The notes: a model not told the origin generated them from the sequence alone. Counted from the stretch's first letter, positions 16,968-24,642 are shown. The stretch: 56,775 bases of DNA from an uncultured Agathobacter sp. (GCA_934365945.1 CAKRNE010000016.1:1-56775), one strand, 5' to 3'. Numbers and translations are program-made.

Positions 16968-18585
16968 ACGTAATAGAGAAGATGCATTTATAAGAAAAAT
17001 ATATGCAAGATTATTACCGGTACAAATTATAATGGTTGCAATACAATCTATAAACGGTATCGTGGATGGTATAATTGGAAGTCGATTATTGGGAAGTGAT
17101 GCAATGGCAGCAGTTGGATTATTTTCACCATTATTGTCGCTGTTATATGCGTTGGCTTGTATAATAATAGTTGGTTCACAGGTTCTGGGTTCGCAGACCG
17201 CTGGAAAAGGAAATATGGACAATACAAATAAAATATTTTCAATTACAATCTGTCTAATTGCAATTTTGGGAGTTGTTGTTGCATTTATTCTATTATTGTT
17301 TAATCATCAACTGGCTGTTCTAATGAAAGGAAATGAAATGCTGGCTGATTATATGATAGGTGTTTCATTTTCTTTTCTGTTCGATGTGATATGTGCTATT
17401 TTGGCAGATTATCTTCAGTTAATGGGAAACGTAAAGAATACATATATAGGTTTATTCGTATTAATAGCATCAAATACGTTGCTAAATGTTGTTTTTGTAA
17501 AAACACTAAACCTAGGAATTTTGGGACTTGGACTTGCAACTACAGTAAGTACAATGTTTACATTTCTAATTATGGGAAGTGGTTTTATTGGTAAAAAATC
17601 AAACATTCACTTTACTTTTTCAGGGCTGCCATGGAATCAGGTTAAAGAAATAATTATATATGGTTCATCTGCGGCAACGTTTAATATTGTACTTGCTGTA
17701 AAAGGATTTGCATTAAATTATATAGTACTTTTTATCGGCGGAGAACTGGCTCTTGGAGCAATGTCAGTATACAATTCAATATTAGGATTAACTGGCGCAA
17801 TTAGCATGGGAATTGGAACAACGACATTGACAGTAGGAAGTGTATTTTATGGGGAAAAGGATTCTAAAGCGGTAAAATCAGTATTTAGGGTATCATTTGA
17901 AATAGGTATTACGCTTGCAATGGTTGTAGCAATATTCATTGTTGTATTTTCAGGACCAATTTCAGCATTGTTTTATTCAAATGAGCCACAGGCCAGAAAA
18001 ATATTACAGGATATCCTTATCTATTCAACCATGTATATTCCTTTGAATATAATTATATGTGTGTACAATAAGATGTATCATATACGAGGTAAAATGATAA
18101 TTACTAATATTTTGTCATTTTTGGAGAATGCTATTGTTATAGTTGCTGCTCTTATTTTAGGATTGTTGTTTGGATTGAAGGGTGTATGGTTTTCATTGCC
18201 GGTAGGTGGTCTACTTTTAGCAGTCTGGATTGTGCTTTACACAAGGGGAAAAGGAAATTTCAATGACTTTAATTCGCAAAATAGTATATATTTCAATGTT
18301 TTTGATGAGGATGATATTGATAAAGTATACGGTAAAATAAAGAATTTCATATTAAAACATAAGCCAGATGAAAAAGATATCTGTAGGTTTGTTAGGAAAA
18401 TAATAATAAAAGAAAAATCCAAGTATAAGATGTTCAATTGTAGTGTTTTAGATAATAATGGAATGATTGAAATAAGAGTAAGGAACAATGATAAAAGCTC
18501 TAGTCTTGATATTGAGGATGAGAATTATAAAGTAGAAACACAAAACTTTATAGGAATCACAGAGTTTAAACTTGAAGTCAGGTAA
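16960..18585 (+). CDS. MATE family efflux transporter with C-terminal cytoplasmic extension
   Basis: A 541-residue protein. Residues 1-430 form a 12-helix MATE transporter, starting FIRKIYARLLPVQIIMVAIQSINGIVDGIIGSRLLG; recognisable features are the IVDGIIGS helix and the pseudo-repeat in the second half. The last 110 residues (from about 432, NDFNSQNSIYFNVFDEDD...) are soluble and end FIGITEFKLEVR, which loosely recalls the end of RsbW/SpoIIAB-type GHKL ATPase domains. No intact N-box or G-box is seen, so it would be degenerate. MATE proteins export small molecules using Na+ or H+ gradients. The 8-base overlap with the NRPS gene indicates it exports the NRPS product or protects against it; inference. 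Confidence 0.88.
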   Translation: MFKRNREDAFIRKIYARLLPVQIIMVAIQSINGIVDGIIGSRLLGSDAMAAVGLFSPLLSLLYALACIIIVGSQVLGSQTAGKGNMDNTNKIFSITICLIAILGVVVAFILLLFNHQLAVLMKGNEMLADYMIGVSFSFLFDVICAILADYLQLMGNVKNTYIGLFVLIASNTLLNVVFVKTLNLGILGLGLATTVSTMFTFLIMGSGFIGKKSNIHFTFSGLPWNQVKEIIIYGSSAATFNIVLAVKGFALNYIVLFIGGELALGAMSVYNSILGLTGAISMGIGTTTLTVGSVFYGEKDSKAVKSVFRVSFEIGITLAMVVAIFIVVFSGPISALFYSNEPQARKILQDILIYSTMYIPLNIIICVYNKMYHIRGKMIITNILSFLENAIVIVAALILGLLFGLKGVWFSLPVGGLLLAVWIVLYTRGKGNFNDFNSQNSIYFNVFDEDDIDKVYGKIKNFILKHKPDEKDICRFVRKIIIKEKSKYKMFNCSVLDNNGMIEIRVRNNDKSSSLDIEDENYKVETQNFIGITEFKLEVR

Positions 18586-18661
18586 TACTCGAGGAAACCG
18601 GTTTTCAAATTATGATGGAAGTTATTTTATTCTACGATAGGAGAAATGATATTCATAAGGA

Positions 18662-18743
18662 ACCCCCACGCATATGAGTAAAATTAGCTGCGTAGCAGTT
18701 GGAAAGCACGAGTATCGTGCGGTTTGCGAATGTGCGTGGGGGT
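18662..18743. ncRNA. Cloverleaf-like inverted-repeat element (three-way junction)
   Basis: An outer stem, ACCCCCACGCA (18662-18672) with TGCGTGGGGGT (18733-18743), is a perfect 11 base pairs and extends by three more inward. It encloses two hairpins: CTGC-GTA-GCAG (18688-18698) and GCACGA-GTA-TCGTGC (18706-18720). Both have the same GTA triloop. There is no T-run on the plus strand. It sits between convergent genes, the MATE gene and the 139-residue membrane protein gene, so it could be a structured RNA, a bidirectional terminator or a small palindromic mobile element. The strand of any transcript is unknown. Confidence 0.6.
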
Positions 18744-18761
18744 CTGAATAATCACTAATAT

Positions 18762-19181
18762 TTATAGCGTAGTTTTATCGCTTTCCTTCTTATTTTTATC
18801 CTTATCAACCGGCTTGAACAGAATCTTGCACACGAGCGCCAGTCCACCAAATATGAGTATCAGAATACCGGCCCACTCAAAAAGAGACATAGATACCAGA
18901 TGAAAATTGGTAGAATAAATTATTGAGGCGATGATTAAAAGTACGCTGATTCCTAAAAACAGCTTGCGTCCAAAGGACTCCGGTTTGATAAATACGAGAA
19001 TCACTGCGATGATGAACGGAACTATAACTAATCCGTTATGGATGGTGATAGAGCCTAACATAAGACCACCGGAGAAGAATGTACTCGATACGCGCACATT
19101 TAGTGAGAACCAGTACAATCCGACGGCAAGCATTGCAACTCCACCGAGAAATTCAAGTAATTCGTTTTTTGCTTCTTTCAT
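18762..19181 (-). CDS. Small multi-pass membrane protein of the PspA/SPFH operon
   Basis: A 139-residue protein with four predicted helices: about 9-27 (LGGVAMLAVGLYWF), 50-66 (LVIVPFIIAVILVFI), 71-90 (LFLGISVLLIIASIIY) and 100-120 (WAGILILIFGGLALVC). A lysine- and aspartate-rich tail (DKDKNKKESDK) follows. I do not know a named family. It is the third gene after pspA and the SPFH protein on the same strand with a 41-base gap, which parallels the B. subtilis ydjFGHI arrangement, where a membrane protein accompanies a PspA homologue and an SPFH protein. It is probably the membrane anchor or sensor of that complex; inference from context. Confidence 0.75.
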   Translation of the reverse strand: MKEAKNELLEFLGGVAMLAVGLYWFSLNVRVSSTFFSGGLMLGSITIHNGLVIVPFIIAVILVFIKPESFGRKLFLGISVLLIIASIIYSTNFHLVSMSLFEWAGILILIFGGLALVCKILFKPVDKDKNKKESDKTTL

Positions 19182-19222
19182 TTGAATATTACCCTTTCAT
19201 TGTAAACAATTTAAATCAAGTA

Positions 19223-20209
19223 TTAAACCAGCTTCTGTCCACATTCTGTGCAGAACTTACCGCCGTTTGTCGGAGTACCGCAGTTCGGACAGAATTTTGG
19301 AACGTTACCGGCCACACCTGAGGTGCTGCCCTGATTTGTGGTGTTCTGATTTGTTGCGTTCTGGTTCATAGCAGTCATGTTGTTTACCATCTGCTGTCCC
19401 ATCATCATGCCCATCTGCATGCTTGCCATGTCAACAGCAGCATTTCCACCGTGGCCGCTCTTTGAGACTGCATCTGTGACTGCAAACTGCTGATAGCGGT
19501 TCATATCACCGACCATGGACTGGGAAGCGGCCTTTTTCTGCATTTCCTGAACTTCCTGTGGATATGAGAAATTAGAGCACTTGAAGTCGAGCACGGTAAG
19601 GCCTATTTTTATAAGAGCCATATCGAGGTCGGTTTTGATTCCCTGGCTGATTTCCTGGGAATTCATCTGCAGATTGAACATATCCTTGCCCTCGCGGCTG
19701 ATCCATTTCATCAGAAGCGGGTCAAGTATGGAGATAACATAATCGCGGATATCGTCTATTGTATAAATCTGCTTTACTCCGGCAATAGCATCAATAAGCT
19801 GCAGGTAATCATTTACCTTGACATCAAAGGTTCCGAATGCCCTGATTGGCATACCGCCCGGAAGTCCGGGTGCCGGAAGAGATATGGCATTTTTGGTGCC
19901 CCATTTGATGTTGAAAATCTTGGTGTTGACGAAGAGAACCTCGGCTCTCAGTCCACTGTTGAAGCCGAATTTGAAGCCCTTTAAGGTTGAAAGGAACGGA
20001 ATAATCTGGGATTCTATCTCGTAGCTTCCCTCATCTGTGAATATTCCTTCAATTCTGCCATTGTATAAGAAAATTGCGTCCTGTCCCTGATGGACGATAA
20101 GGCGGCTGTCTTTCTTGATTTCATTGTTGGTCCATTTCCAAAAGATTACATCGTCGCGATATTCTGACCATTCAATAACATTTGCGAACTGCTTACTAAA
20201 TAATCCCAT
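19223..20209 (-). CDS. SPFH-domain protein with C-terminal zinc ribbon (YdjI-like)
   Basis: The start at 20209 is chosen because AGGAGG lies 8 bases upstream; an in-frame ATG at 20239 lacks one. The 328-residue product begins MGLFSKQFANVIEW. An SPFH/band-7-type domain spans about 15-230 (SRLIVHQGQDAIFLYNG, then MPIRAFGTFDVKVNDY). A Met/Gln/Asn-rich linker follows (QMGMMMGQQMVNNM, then NATNQN repeats), and a zinc ribbon closes the protein, CPNCGTPTNGGKFCTECG, with four Cys. Family proteins form rings or scaffolds at membranes. Downstream of pspA, it probably recruits PspA to the membrane as YdjI does for YdjF; inference. Confidence 0.88.
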   Translation of the reverse strand: MGLFSKQFANVIEWSEYRDDVIFWKWTNNEIKKDSRLIVHQGQDAIFLYNGRIEGIFTDEGSYEIESQIIPFLSTLKGFKFGFNSGLRAEVLFVNTKIFNIKWGTKNAISLPAPGLPGGMPIRAFGTFDVKVNDYLQLIDAIAGVKQIYTIDDIRDYVISILDPLLMKWISREGKDMFNLQMNSQEISQGIKTDLDMALIKIGLTVLDFKCSNFSYPQEVQEMQKKAASQSMVGDMNRYQQFAVTDAVSKSGHGGNAAVDMASMQMGMMMGQQMVNNMTAMNQNATNQNTTNQGSTSGVAGNVPKFCPNCGTPTNGGKFCTECGQKLV

Positions 20210-20298
20210 TAATTGAATCCTCCTGATTATTAATAACATCTGTATTTACAAGAAAAGGGGAATCATGTTTCAGATTCCCTTTTCAACAGTGCATAATT

Positions 20299-20982
20299 TT
20301 ATTTACCCATCTGTGCCTTTAATGCAGCGAGCTCATCGTCAAGGGAGCTGTCATTTGCAGGACTGTCATATTTATTTGTAAGTGCATCAATTGAAGACTC
20401 AGCGGCTGTTTTGTTCAGCTCAGACATTGCATTTGCCTCGTCTAACAACTGATTGGCTTTGTCCTCCATTCTGTCAAATGCTGACATGTCGTTGGCAACA
20501 CCTGCAGCAGAGGAACCGATTTTGTTCATGCGCTGCTGTGTTTTTGCGGCTGCCATTTTGGCCTTTATTGAAGCCTTCTTTGCGTTTAACTGGTCAATGT
20601 CGGATACGAGCTTGTCGTGCATGCTGCGCATCTTTGCAGCATTCTCAGAAGCTACCTGATATGTACCTTCAAGAGATGAAAGCTGATCTGTGTATATCTT
20701 TTTCTGTGCCAGGAACTGTCTTGCATCGGTATCATTGCCAGCGGCAACAGCCTTTTCAGCGTAAGTCTGCATCTTTGTAATGTTTGCGTTGCATTCATCA
20801 AGTGCTCTCTTGGCTCTGCTTTCCTCTGCGATAACGGATGCTGTCTCAGCCTTGACCTTACCGAGGTCGCTCTGAAGATTTCTCATGTACTGGTCAATCA
20901 TTTTCTCAGGATCCTCAGCTTTGTCTAATAAAGCGTTGATGTTTGCTGCCATGATGTCTTTAAATCTTTCCATAATTCCCAT
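20299..20982 (-). CDS. pspA: PspA/IM30 family membrane-stress protein
   Basis: A 227-residue, almost fully helical coiled-coil protein. The N-terminal MGIMERFKDIMAANINALLDKAEDPEKMIDQYMR (hallmark AEDPEKMIDQYMR) is the PspA/Vipp1 membrane-binding and first hairpin region. The central coiled coil runs to about residue 165, and the tail ends SLDDELAALKAQMGK. PspA oligomerises on damaged membranes and limits proton leak. It is the first gene of a minus-strand operon with the SPFH-zinc-ribbon and membrane-protein genes. GGAGG precedes the start, with a promoter about 60 bases upstream. No pspF or liaRS regulator lies nearby. Confidence 0.94.
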   Translation of the reverse strand: MGIMERFKDIMAANINALLDKAEDPEKMIDQYMRNLQSDLGKVKAETASVIAEESRAKRALDECNANITKMQTYAEKAVAAGNDTDARQFLAQKKIYTDQLSSLEGTYQVASENAAKMRSMHDKLVSDIDQLNAKKASIKAKMAAAKTQQRMNKIGSSAAGVANDMSAFDRMEDKANQLLDEANAMSELNKTAAESSIDALTNKYDSPANDSSLDDELAALKAQMGK

Positions 20983-21042
20983 ATTTATTATCCTCCATGA
21001 AATATAATATTGTAATATTGGGGCATTCCCACACTTATTTCC

Positions 21043-21071
21043 ATTATAAACATTATGTTATGCTTTGTCTA
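21043..21071 (-). promoter_or_regulatory. Promoter for the pspA operon
   Basis: On the minus strand TAGACA (21071-21066), a 17-base spacer and TATAAT (21048-21043), giving a leader of about 55 bases before pspA. Confidence 0.6.
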
Positions 21072-21238
21072 TATGATTGATGGTAATAAGAGCTGTGTGT
21101 GCCTTTTTGTTTGATATGAACATAGTATAATTGTTTTTGAATGGATGCACAACAGTAGAAATGGCAAAATAACAGCCGATAATTTGGTAAATATGTCAAA
21201 TTAGCTCTTAAATTGCTGACAAATTACTATTAGAGAGG

Positions 21239-21267
21239 TTGCGTAACACGCCATAAAAATGTATAAT
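21239..21267 (+). promoter_or_regulatory. Promoter for minCDE
   Basis: TTGCGT (21239-21244), 17 bases, TATAAT (21262-21267), about 43 bases before the minC start. Confidence 0.7.
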
Positions 21268-21309
21268 TAGGAGTAATGAATTTCATATTAAATGAAATTG
21301 GAGGTACTC

Positions 21310-22023
21310 ATGTCACAGTCGGTTACGATAAAGAGTAATAAATATGGAATCAATCTTATTTTAAGTCCGGAGGCAGCGTTCGATGAGCTGTTGGAGGCAA
21401 TTATTGAAAAGTTTAAGGCATCCGCCAATTTTTTTAAAAACGCAAAGCTGGCCATTTCGTTTGAAGGAAGGCAGCTTTCAGATGATGAGCAGCAGCAGAT
21501 TATTGCGGCAATCGAGGAAAATACCACGATAGAGATTTTGTGCGTGGTTGAAAACGGCACAAGGCAGGAAGCTGTCATGAAGGAACAGCTTGAGGCGTTT
21601 AATGAGGCAGTGCAGAAGCAGTATGAGGATGCCATTGCAGGCACATCACCGGAGCAGTTTTACCGCGGAACACTCAGGTCAGGACAGGTGATTTCCAGTG
21701 AATCCTCTGTCACGATTATCGGGGATGTCAATCCGGGCGCTAAGATTATTTCTCAGGGAAATATCGTCATTCTTGGTGCGTTAAAGGGTAATGTACATGC
21801 CGGATGCACCGGGGACAGAAGCTGTTTTGTTTTCGCGCTTGATATGCAGCCAATTCAGATTCAGATTGGTGATCTGATTGCAAAGAGTCCTGATAAGCCA
21901 CAGGTGAAGCATCGTTTGAAGCGCAAGGAAAAGCCGTCACAGGAGCAGGCGCAGATTGCCATTGCAAGGGACGGAAATATTTACATCGAACCAATTACTA
22001 AAAATATTTTAAATAGCATTTAG
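21310..22023 (+). CDS. minC: Septum site-determining protein MinC
   Basis: The start at 21310 (MSQSVTIKS) is preferred to the in-frame ATG at 21292, because TTGGAGG lies 6 bases before it and inside the longer version. The 237-residue product has an N-terminal FtsZ-interacting domain to about residue 105 and a C-terminal beta-helix domain, beginning YRGTLRSGQVISSESSVTIIGDVNPGA (signature GDVNPGA) and continuing LGALKGNVHAGC. MinC inhibits FtsZ assembly away from mid-cell when recruited by MinD. First gene of minCDE with its own promoter. Confidence 0.94.
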   Translation: MSQSVTIKSNKYGINLILSPEAAFDELLEAIIEKFKASANFFKNAKLAISFEGRQLSDDEQQQIIAAIEENTTIEILCVVENGTRQEAVMKEQLEAFNEAVQKQYEDAIAGTSPEQFYRGTLRSGQVISSESSVTIIGDVNPGAKIISQGNIVILGALKGNVHAGCTGDRSCFVFALDMQPIQIQIGDLIAKSPDKPQVKHRLKRKEKPSQEQAQIAIARDGNIYIEPITKNILNSI

Positions 22024-22045
22024 GAACGTAGGAGGAAAAAAGTTC

Positions 22046-22837
22046 ATGAGCGAAGTAATCGTTATCACATCAGGAAAGGGTGGTGTGGGCAAGACCACAA
22101 CCACAGCAAATATTGGTACAGGTCTTGCACAGTTAAATAAAAAGGTTGTTATGATTGATACTGACATCGGACTGCGTAACCTGGATGTTGTTATGGGACT
22201 TGAGAATCGTATTGTATACAATCTCGTAGACGTCGTTGAGGGCAAATGCCGTATCCGTCAGGCGCTTATCAAGGATAAGAAATATCCTGAGCTGTGTCTG
22301 CTTCCATCAGCCCAGACAAGGGACAAGGATGCTGTTACACCTGAGCAGATGGTTGAGCTTATCAATGAGCTTCGTGAGGAGTTTGACTATATTCTGCTTG
22401 ACTGCCCGGCAGGTATCGAGCAGGGCTTCAAGAATGCCGTTGCAGGAGCTGACCGTGCACTTGTTGTCACTACACCTGAGGTATCAGCAATCCGCGATGC
22501 TGACCGTATCGTTGGCCTTCTCGAGGCAAATGAGATGAAACGCATTGATCTGATTGTCAACCGTCTGCGTGTCGATATGGTTAAGCGCGGTGATATGATG
22601 AATGTGGATGATGTAACAGAGATCCTTGCAGTCAACTTAATCGGTGCAGTACCGGATGATGAGCAGATTGTTATTTCTACAAACCGTGGCGAGCCGTTGG
22701 TTGGCTCAGACAGCCTTGCAGGAAAGGCATATATGAATATCTGCCACCGTATCATGGGCGAGGAGGTTCCTTTACTTGATTTAAACCAGAAGCATGGTGT
22801 ATTTGAAAAGTTAAAGGATATGTTCAAGAAAAATTAA
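22046..22837 (+). CDS. minD: Septum site-determining ATPase MinD
   Basis: A 263-residue ParA/MinD ATPase. The deviant Walker A motif is KGGVGKTTTT (about residues 11-20), switch I is DTDIGLRNLD, Walker B is ILLDCPAG, and the C-terminal amphipathic membrane-targeting helix is GVFEKLKDMFKKN. ATP-bound MinD dimerises on the membrane and recruits MinC; MinE stimulates hydrolysis. It begins 22 bases after minC with a GTAGGAGG ribosome site. The codons are richer in G+C than in the AT-rich islands nearby. Confidence 0.97.
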   Translation: MSEVIVITSGKGGVGKTTTTANIGTGLAQLNKKVVMIDTDIGLRNLDVVMGLENRIVYNLVDVVEGKCRIRQALIKDKKYPELCLLPSAQTRDKDAVTPEQMVELINELREEFDYILLDCPAGIEQGFKNAVAGADRALVVTTPEVSAIRDADRIVGLLEANEMKRIDLIVNRLRVDMVKRGDMMNVDDVTEILAVNLIGAVPDDEQIVISTNRGEPLVGSDSLAGKAYMNICHRIMGEEVPLLDLNQKHGVFEKLKDMFKKN

Positions 22838-22852
22838 AGGGGGATATAAACC

Positions 22853-23134
22853 ATGGGTATAATGGATTTATTTAAAAAGAAATCTTCGGGCAATGTCGCT
22901 AAGGACCGCCTGAAGCTGGTACTGGTTTCCGACCGTGCCAACTGCTCATCGGAGATGATGGAAATGATGAAAAAGGATATCATTGAGGTTATTTCCCGCT
23001 ATATGGATATTGACGCGGAAGCTCTTGACGTGAAAATCACTGAGACAGAGTCTGATTCTAACAACGGAATGGTTCCGGCACTGGTTGCCAATATTCCTAT
23101 CCGTGACATGAAGCATCGTCCGGATCCAAGATAG
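22853..23134 (+). CDS. minE: Cell division topological specificity factor MinE
   Basis: A 93-residue MinE. The N-terminal MGIMDLFKKKSSG is the membrane-binding and nascent helix, the anti-MinCD segment is KDRLKLVLVSDRANCS, and the dimerisation domain carries MKKDIIEVISRYMDID. It stimulates MinD ATPase and positions the Min system. It begins 15 bases after minD with an AAGGGGG ribosome site and is the last gene of the operon. The presence of MinE rather than DivIVA-MinJ indicates the oscillating type of Min system. Confidence 0.95.
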   Translation: MGIMDLFKKKSSGNVAKDRLKLVLVSDRANCSSEMMEMMKKDIIEVISRYMDIDAEALDVKITETESDSNNGMVPALVANIPIRDMKHRPDPR

Positions 23135-23162
23135 AGTAAATAAAATAATAGGATATGATATG

Positions 23163-23190
23163 AGGGGCAAAGGTATTTTGACCCTTTTAT
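23163..23190 (+). terminator. Probable terminator after minE
   Basis: GGGGCAAA / TTTTGACCC imperfect hairpin followed by TTTTATTA. Confidence 0.5.
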
Positions 23191-23210
23191 TATACTATTG
23201 AAAAAAAGAC

Positions 23211-23238
23211 TTGATTTGATATTAAAGTGTGATATACT
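23211..23238 (+). promoter_or_regulatory. Promoter for the riboswitch-folT transcript
   Basis: TTGATT (23211-23216), a 16-base spacer, TATACT (23233-23238). The transcript would start near 23245, about 20 bases before the riboswitch. Confidence 0.6.
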
Positions 23239-23265
23239 TTAATACGTTACAAATAAATAAATTTT

Positions 23266-23363
23266 AGCAGAGTAGACACATGTGCGTTAAGTGCCGGATG
23301 AACAGGGAGTTGTCACCCGGACGAAAAGAAAATCTTGCGGTACATGAGTCGCATCCCGCTGCA
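23266..23363 (+). promoter_or_regulatory. Tetrahydrofolate (THF) riboswitch
   Basis: The region carries the conserved THF-aptamer segments in order: GAGTAGA, GCGTTAAGTG, GTTGTCACCCGGACGAA, CGGT and GCATCCCGCT. The stems close: AGCAG (23266-23270) with CTGC (23359-23362) forms P1, CATGT with ACATG forms P2, and CCGG with CCGG forms P3. It lies ahead of the folate transporter gene folT, as expected for this class. Assignment is by recognition of the consensus, not by a covariance search. Confidence 0.9.
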
Positions 23364-23375
23364 TCCGAAGATATT

Positions 23376-23421
23376 AATTATCTCCTGTTGTAGTTCGGTG
23401 AGGTCTGCAAAGGAGGTAATT
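23376..23421 (+). promoter_or_regulatory. Hairpin that can sequester the folT ribosome site
   Basis: AATTATCTCCT (23376-23386) can pair with AGGAGGTAATT (23411-23421), 10 Watson-Crick pairs and one G-U, hiding the whole Shine-Dalgarno of folT. This is a likely expression platform for the THF aptamer, acting on translation. Confidence 0.6.
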
Positions 23422-23426
23422 TTTTA

Positions 23427-23999
23427 ATGAAAAAATTCGTTACTTTGTTCACCGATTCTGCCCGAGAGCTTAAATCGGTCAGAACCATCACAACTATGGC
23501 AATGCTTGCTGCAGTTGCCGTTATCCTTGGATATTTCTCCATCGAATATGGACAGTTTATCCGTATCGGTTTTTCCGGTATTCCAAATGGTATCGTTGAT
23601 TACCTGTTTGGACCGGTCGTTGGAGCTGTTTTCCACGGAGCACTTGACATCATCAAGTATCTGATGAAGCCTACAGGACCATTTTGTCCACAGCTTACAC
23701 TTGTTGTAATGCTTGCAGGTATTTTATATGGCTGCTTCTTTTACAAGAAAAAGCTTACCATATGGAGAGTGCTTGCTGCGAAGTTTGTAGTAATGCTCAT
23801 CTGCAATGTCATTCTCAATACTCTGTGTCTGCAGGTACTGTATGGACAGGCGTTTATGGCAATTCTTCCAATGCGTGCACTTAAAAACCTTATTATGTGG
23901 CCGATAGACTCAGTTGTCTTTTTCGGTATTGCAAAGGCACTGGAGCAGATTGGACTGTTCCGCACCTTCCGTAAACCGGAGCTGGTAAAGAACGCATAG
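23427..23999 (+). CDS. folT: ECF transporter S component, folate-specific (FolT)
   Basis: A 190-residue membrane protein with about six helices. The N-terminus carries RTITTMAMLAAVAVILGYF, and TM segments are interrupted by the family motif FSGIPNGIVDYLFGPVVGA (core GIPNGIVDYLFGP). S components bind the vitamin and use shared EcfT and two ATPases encoded elsewhere; none is in this window. Assignment to folate rests on the THF riboswitch and overall similarity to FolT. AGGAGGTAATT precedes the ATG and is the sequestered ribosome site. Monocistronic, with a strong terminator. Confidence 0.9.
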   Translation: MKKFVTLFTDSARELKSVRTITTMAMLAAVAVILGYFSIEYGQFIRIGFSGIPNGIVDYLFGPVVGAVFHGALDIIKYLMKPTGPFCPQLTLVVMLAGILYGCFFYKKKLTIWRVLAAKFVVMLICNVILNTLCLQVLYGQAFMAILPMRALKNLIMWPIDSVVFFGIAKALEQIGLFRTFRKPELVKNA

Positions 24000-24014
24000 C
24001 AACAGGTGAATGGC

Positions 24015-24044
24015 CCGGGTACTCATTTGAGTACCCGGTTTTTT
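24015..24044 (+). terminator. Rho-independent terminator after folT
   Basis: CCGGGTACTC (24015-24024), ATTT loop, GAGTACCCGG (24029-24038), then T6. Confidence 0.95.
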
Positions 24045-24104
24045 GTGCTGTTTATGGTGTGAAAAATGGGAAAATGTTGTACATGTAATATGGAATATAG
24101 ACAC

Positions 24105-24216
24105 AGTAGGAAATGCCATATGAGGAATGTGGAATATATATATAGCAGGAAATGCCATATGAGGAATGCGACATATATATAGCAGGAAATGCCATATGAG
24201 GAATGTGACATATAGT
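24105..24216. repeat. Tandem repeat, three units of about 38 bases
   Basis: Three consecutive copies share AGGAAATGCCATATGAGGAA and then an AT dinucleotide tract (ATATATAT), starting at 24105, 24144 and 24181. Copies are about 39, 37 and 36 bases and nearly identical. The rest of 24045-24430 is AT-rich with no gene that I can support. Confidence 0.85.
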
Positions 24217-24437
24217 TTGTACATAGGATACATGATATACGTGACATGTACTTTATAATGCATACAAATGATGAAAAAGAAATACTGATACAGAATAATG
24301 CACAGACAATATAATGTACAAAATATCACATTAAAATAATATTTTAAGTGTTAAATGACAGTTTTTATTTATAATTTTAAGGATAAACACCATTAAACTG
24401 ACAATTGTGAGGTATTTCACATTTTTAATGAAAATTG

Positions 24438-24466
24438 TTGACACAATATATTGAACGTGATATTGT
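24438..24466 (+). promoter_or_regulatory. Promoter upstream of the aminotransferase leader
   Basis: TTGACA (24438-24443), 17 bases, TATTGT (24461-24466). Transcription would start near 24473, about 170 bases before the gene. Confidence 0.65.
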
Positions 24467-24530
24467 TTACTTGTTCAAAATAATACACAAAAGAAAACGA
24501 ACAAACAACTACATAATATTATGAATATTT

Positions 24531-24572
24531 AAGAGCAAAGACGCTAACCGGTGAAGCACTTTGCTCTTTTTT
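24531..24572 (+). terminator. Terminator hairpin inside the aminotransferase leader
   Basis: AAGAGCAAAG (24531-24540) and CTTTGCTCTT (24559-24568), an 18-base loop, followed by T-rich sequence. It lies about 60 bases after the predicted start site and 70 bases before the gene, so it would end most transcripts unless prevented: an attenuator or a small RNA. Confidence 0.75.
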
Positions 24573-24642
24573 ATTTATCAAATTTATTAAAACAATTTAC
24601 TGACAAAATTACAAAGACATTTATTTTAGGAGGCAATATATT

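Noticed and set aside
24105..24216. Possible CRISPR-like array
   Set aside because: The copies are contiguous without unique spacers and no cas genes are present.
24023..24329. Repetitive minus-strand frames rich in FLIWHFLLYIY
   Set aside because: They are generated by the 38-base tandem repeat; no start with ribosome site, and AT-tract composition.
24470..24580. T-box or known riboswitch in the aminotransferase leader
   Set aside because: No AGGGTGG T-box core or other aptamer consensus could be found; only a hairpin and T-run are supported.
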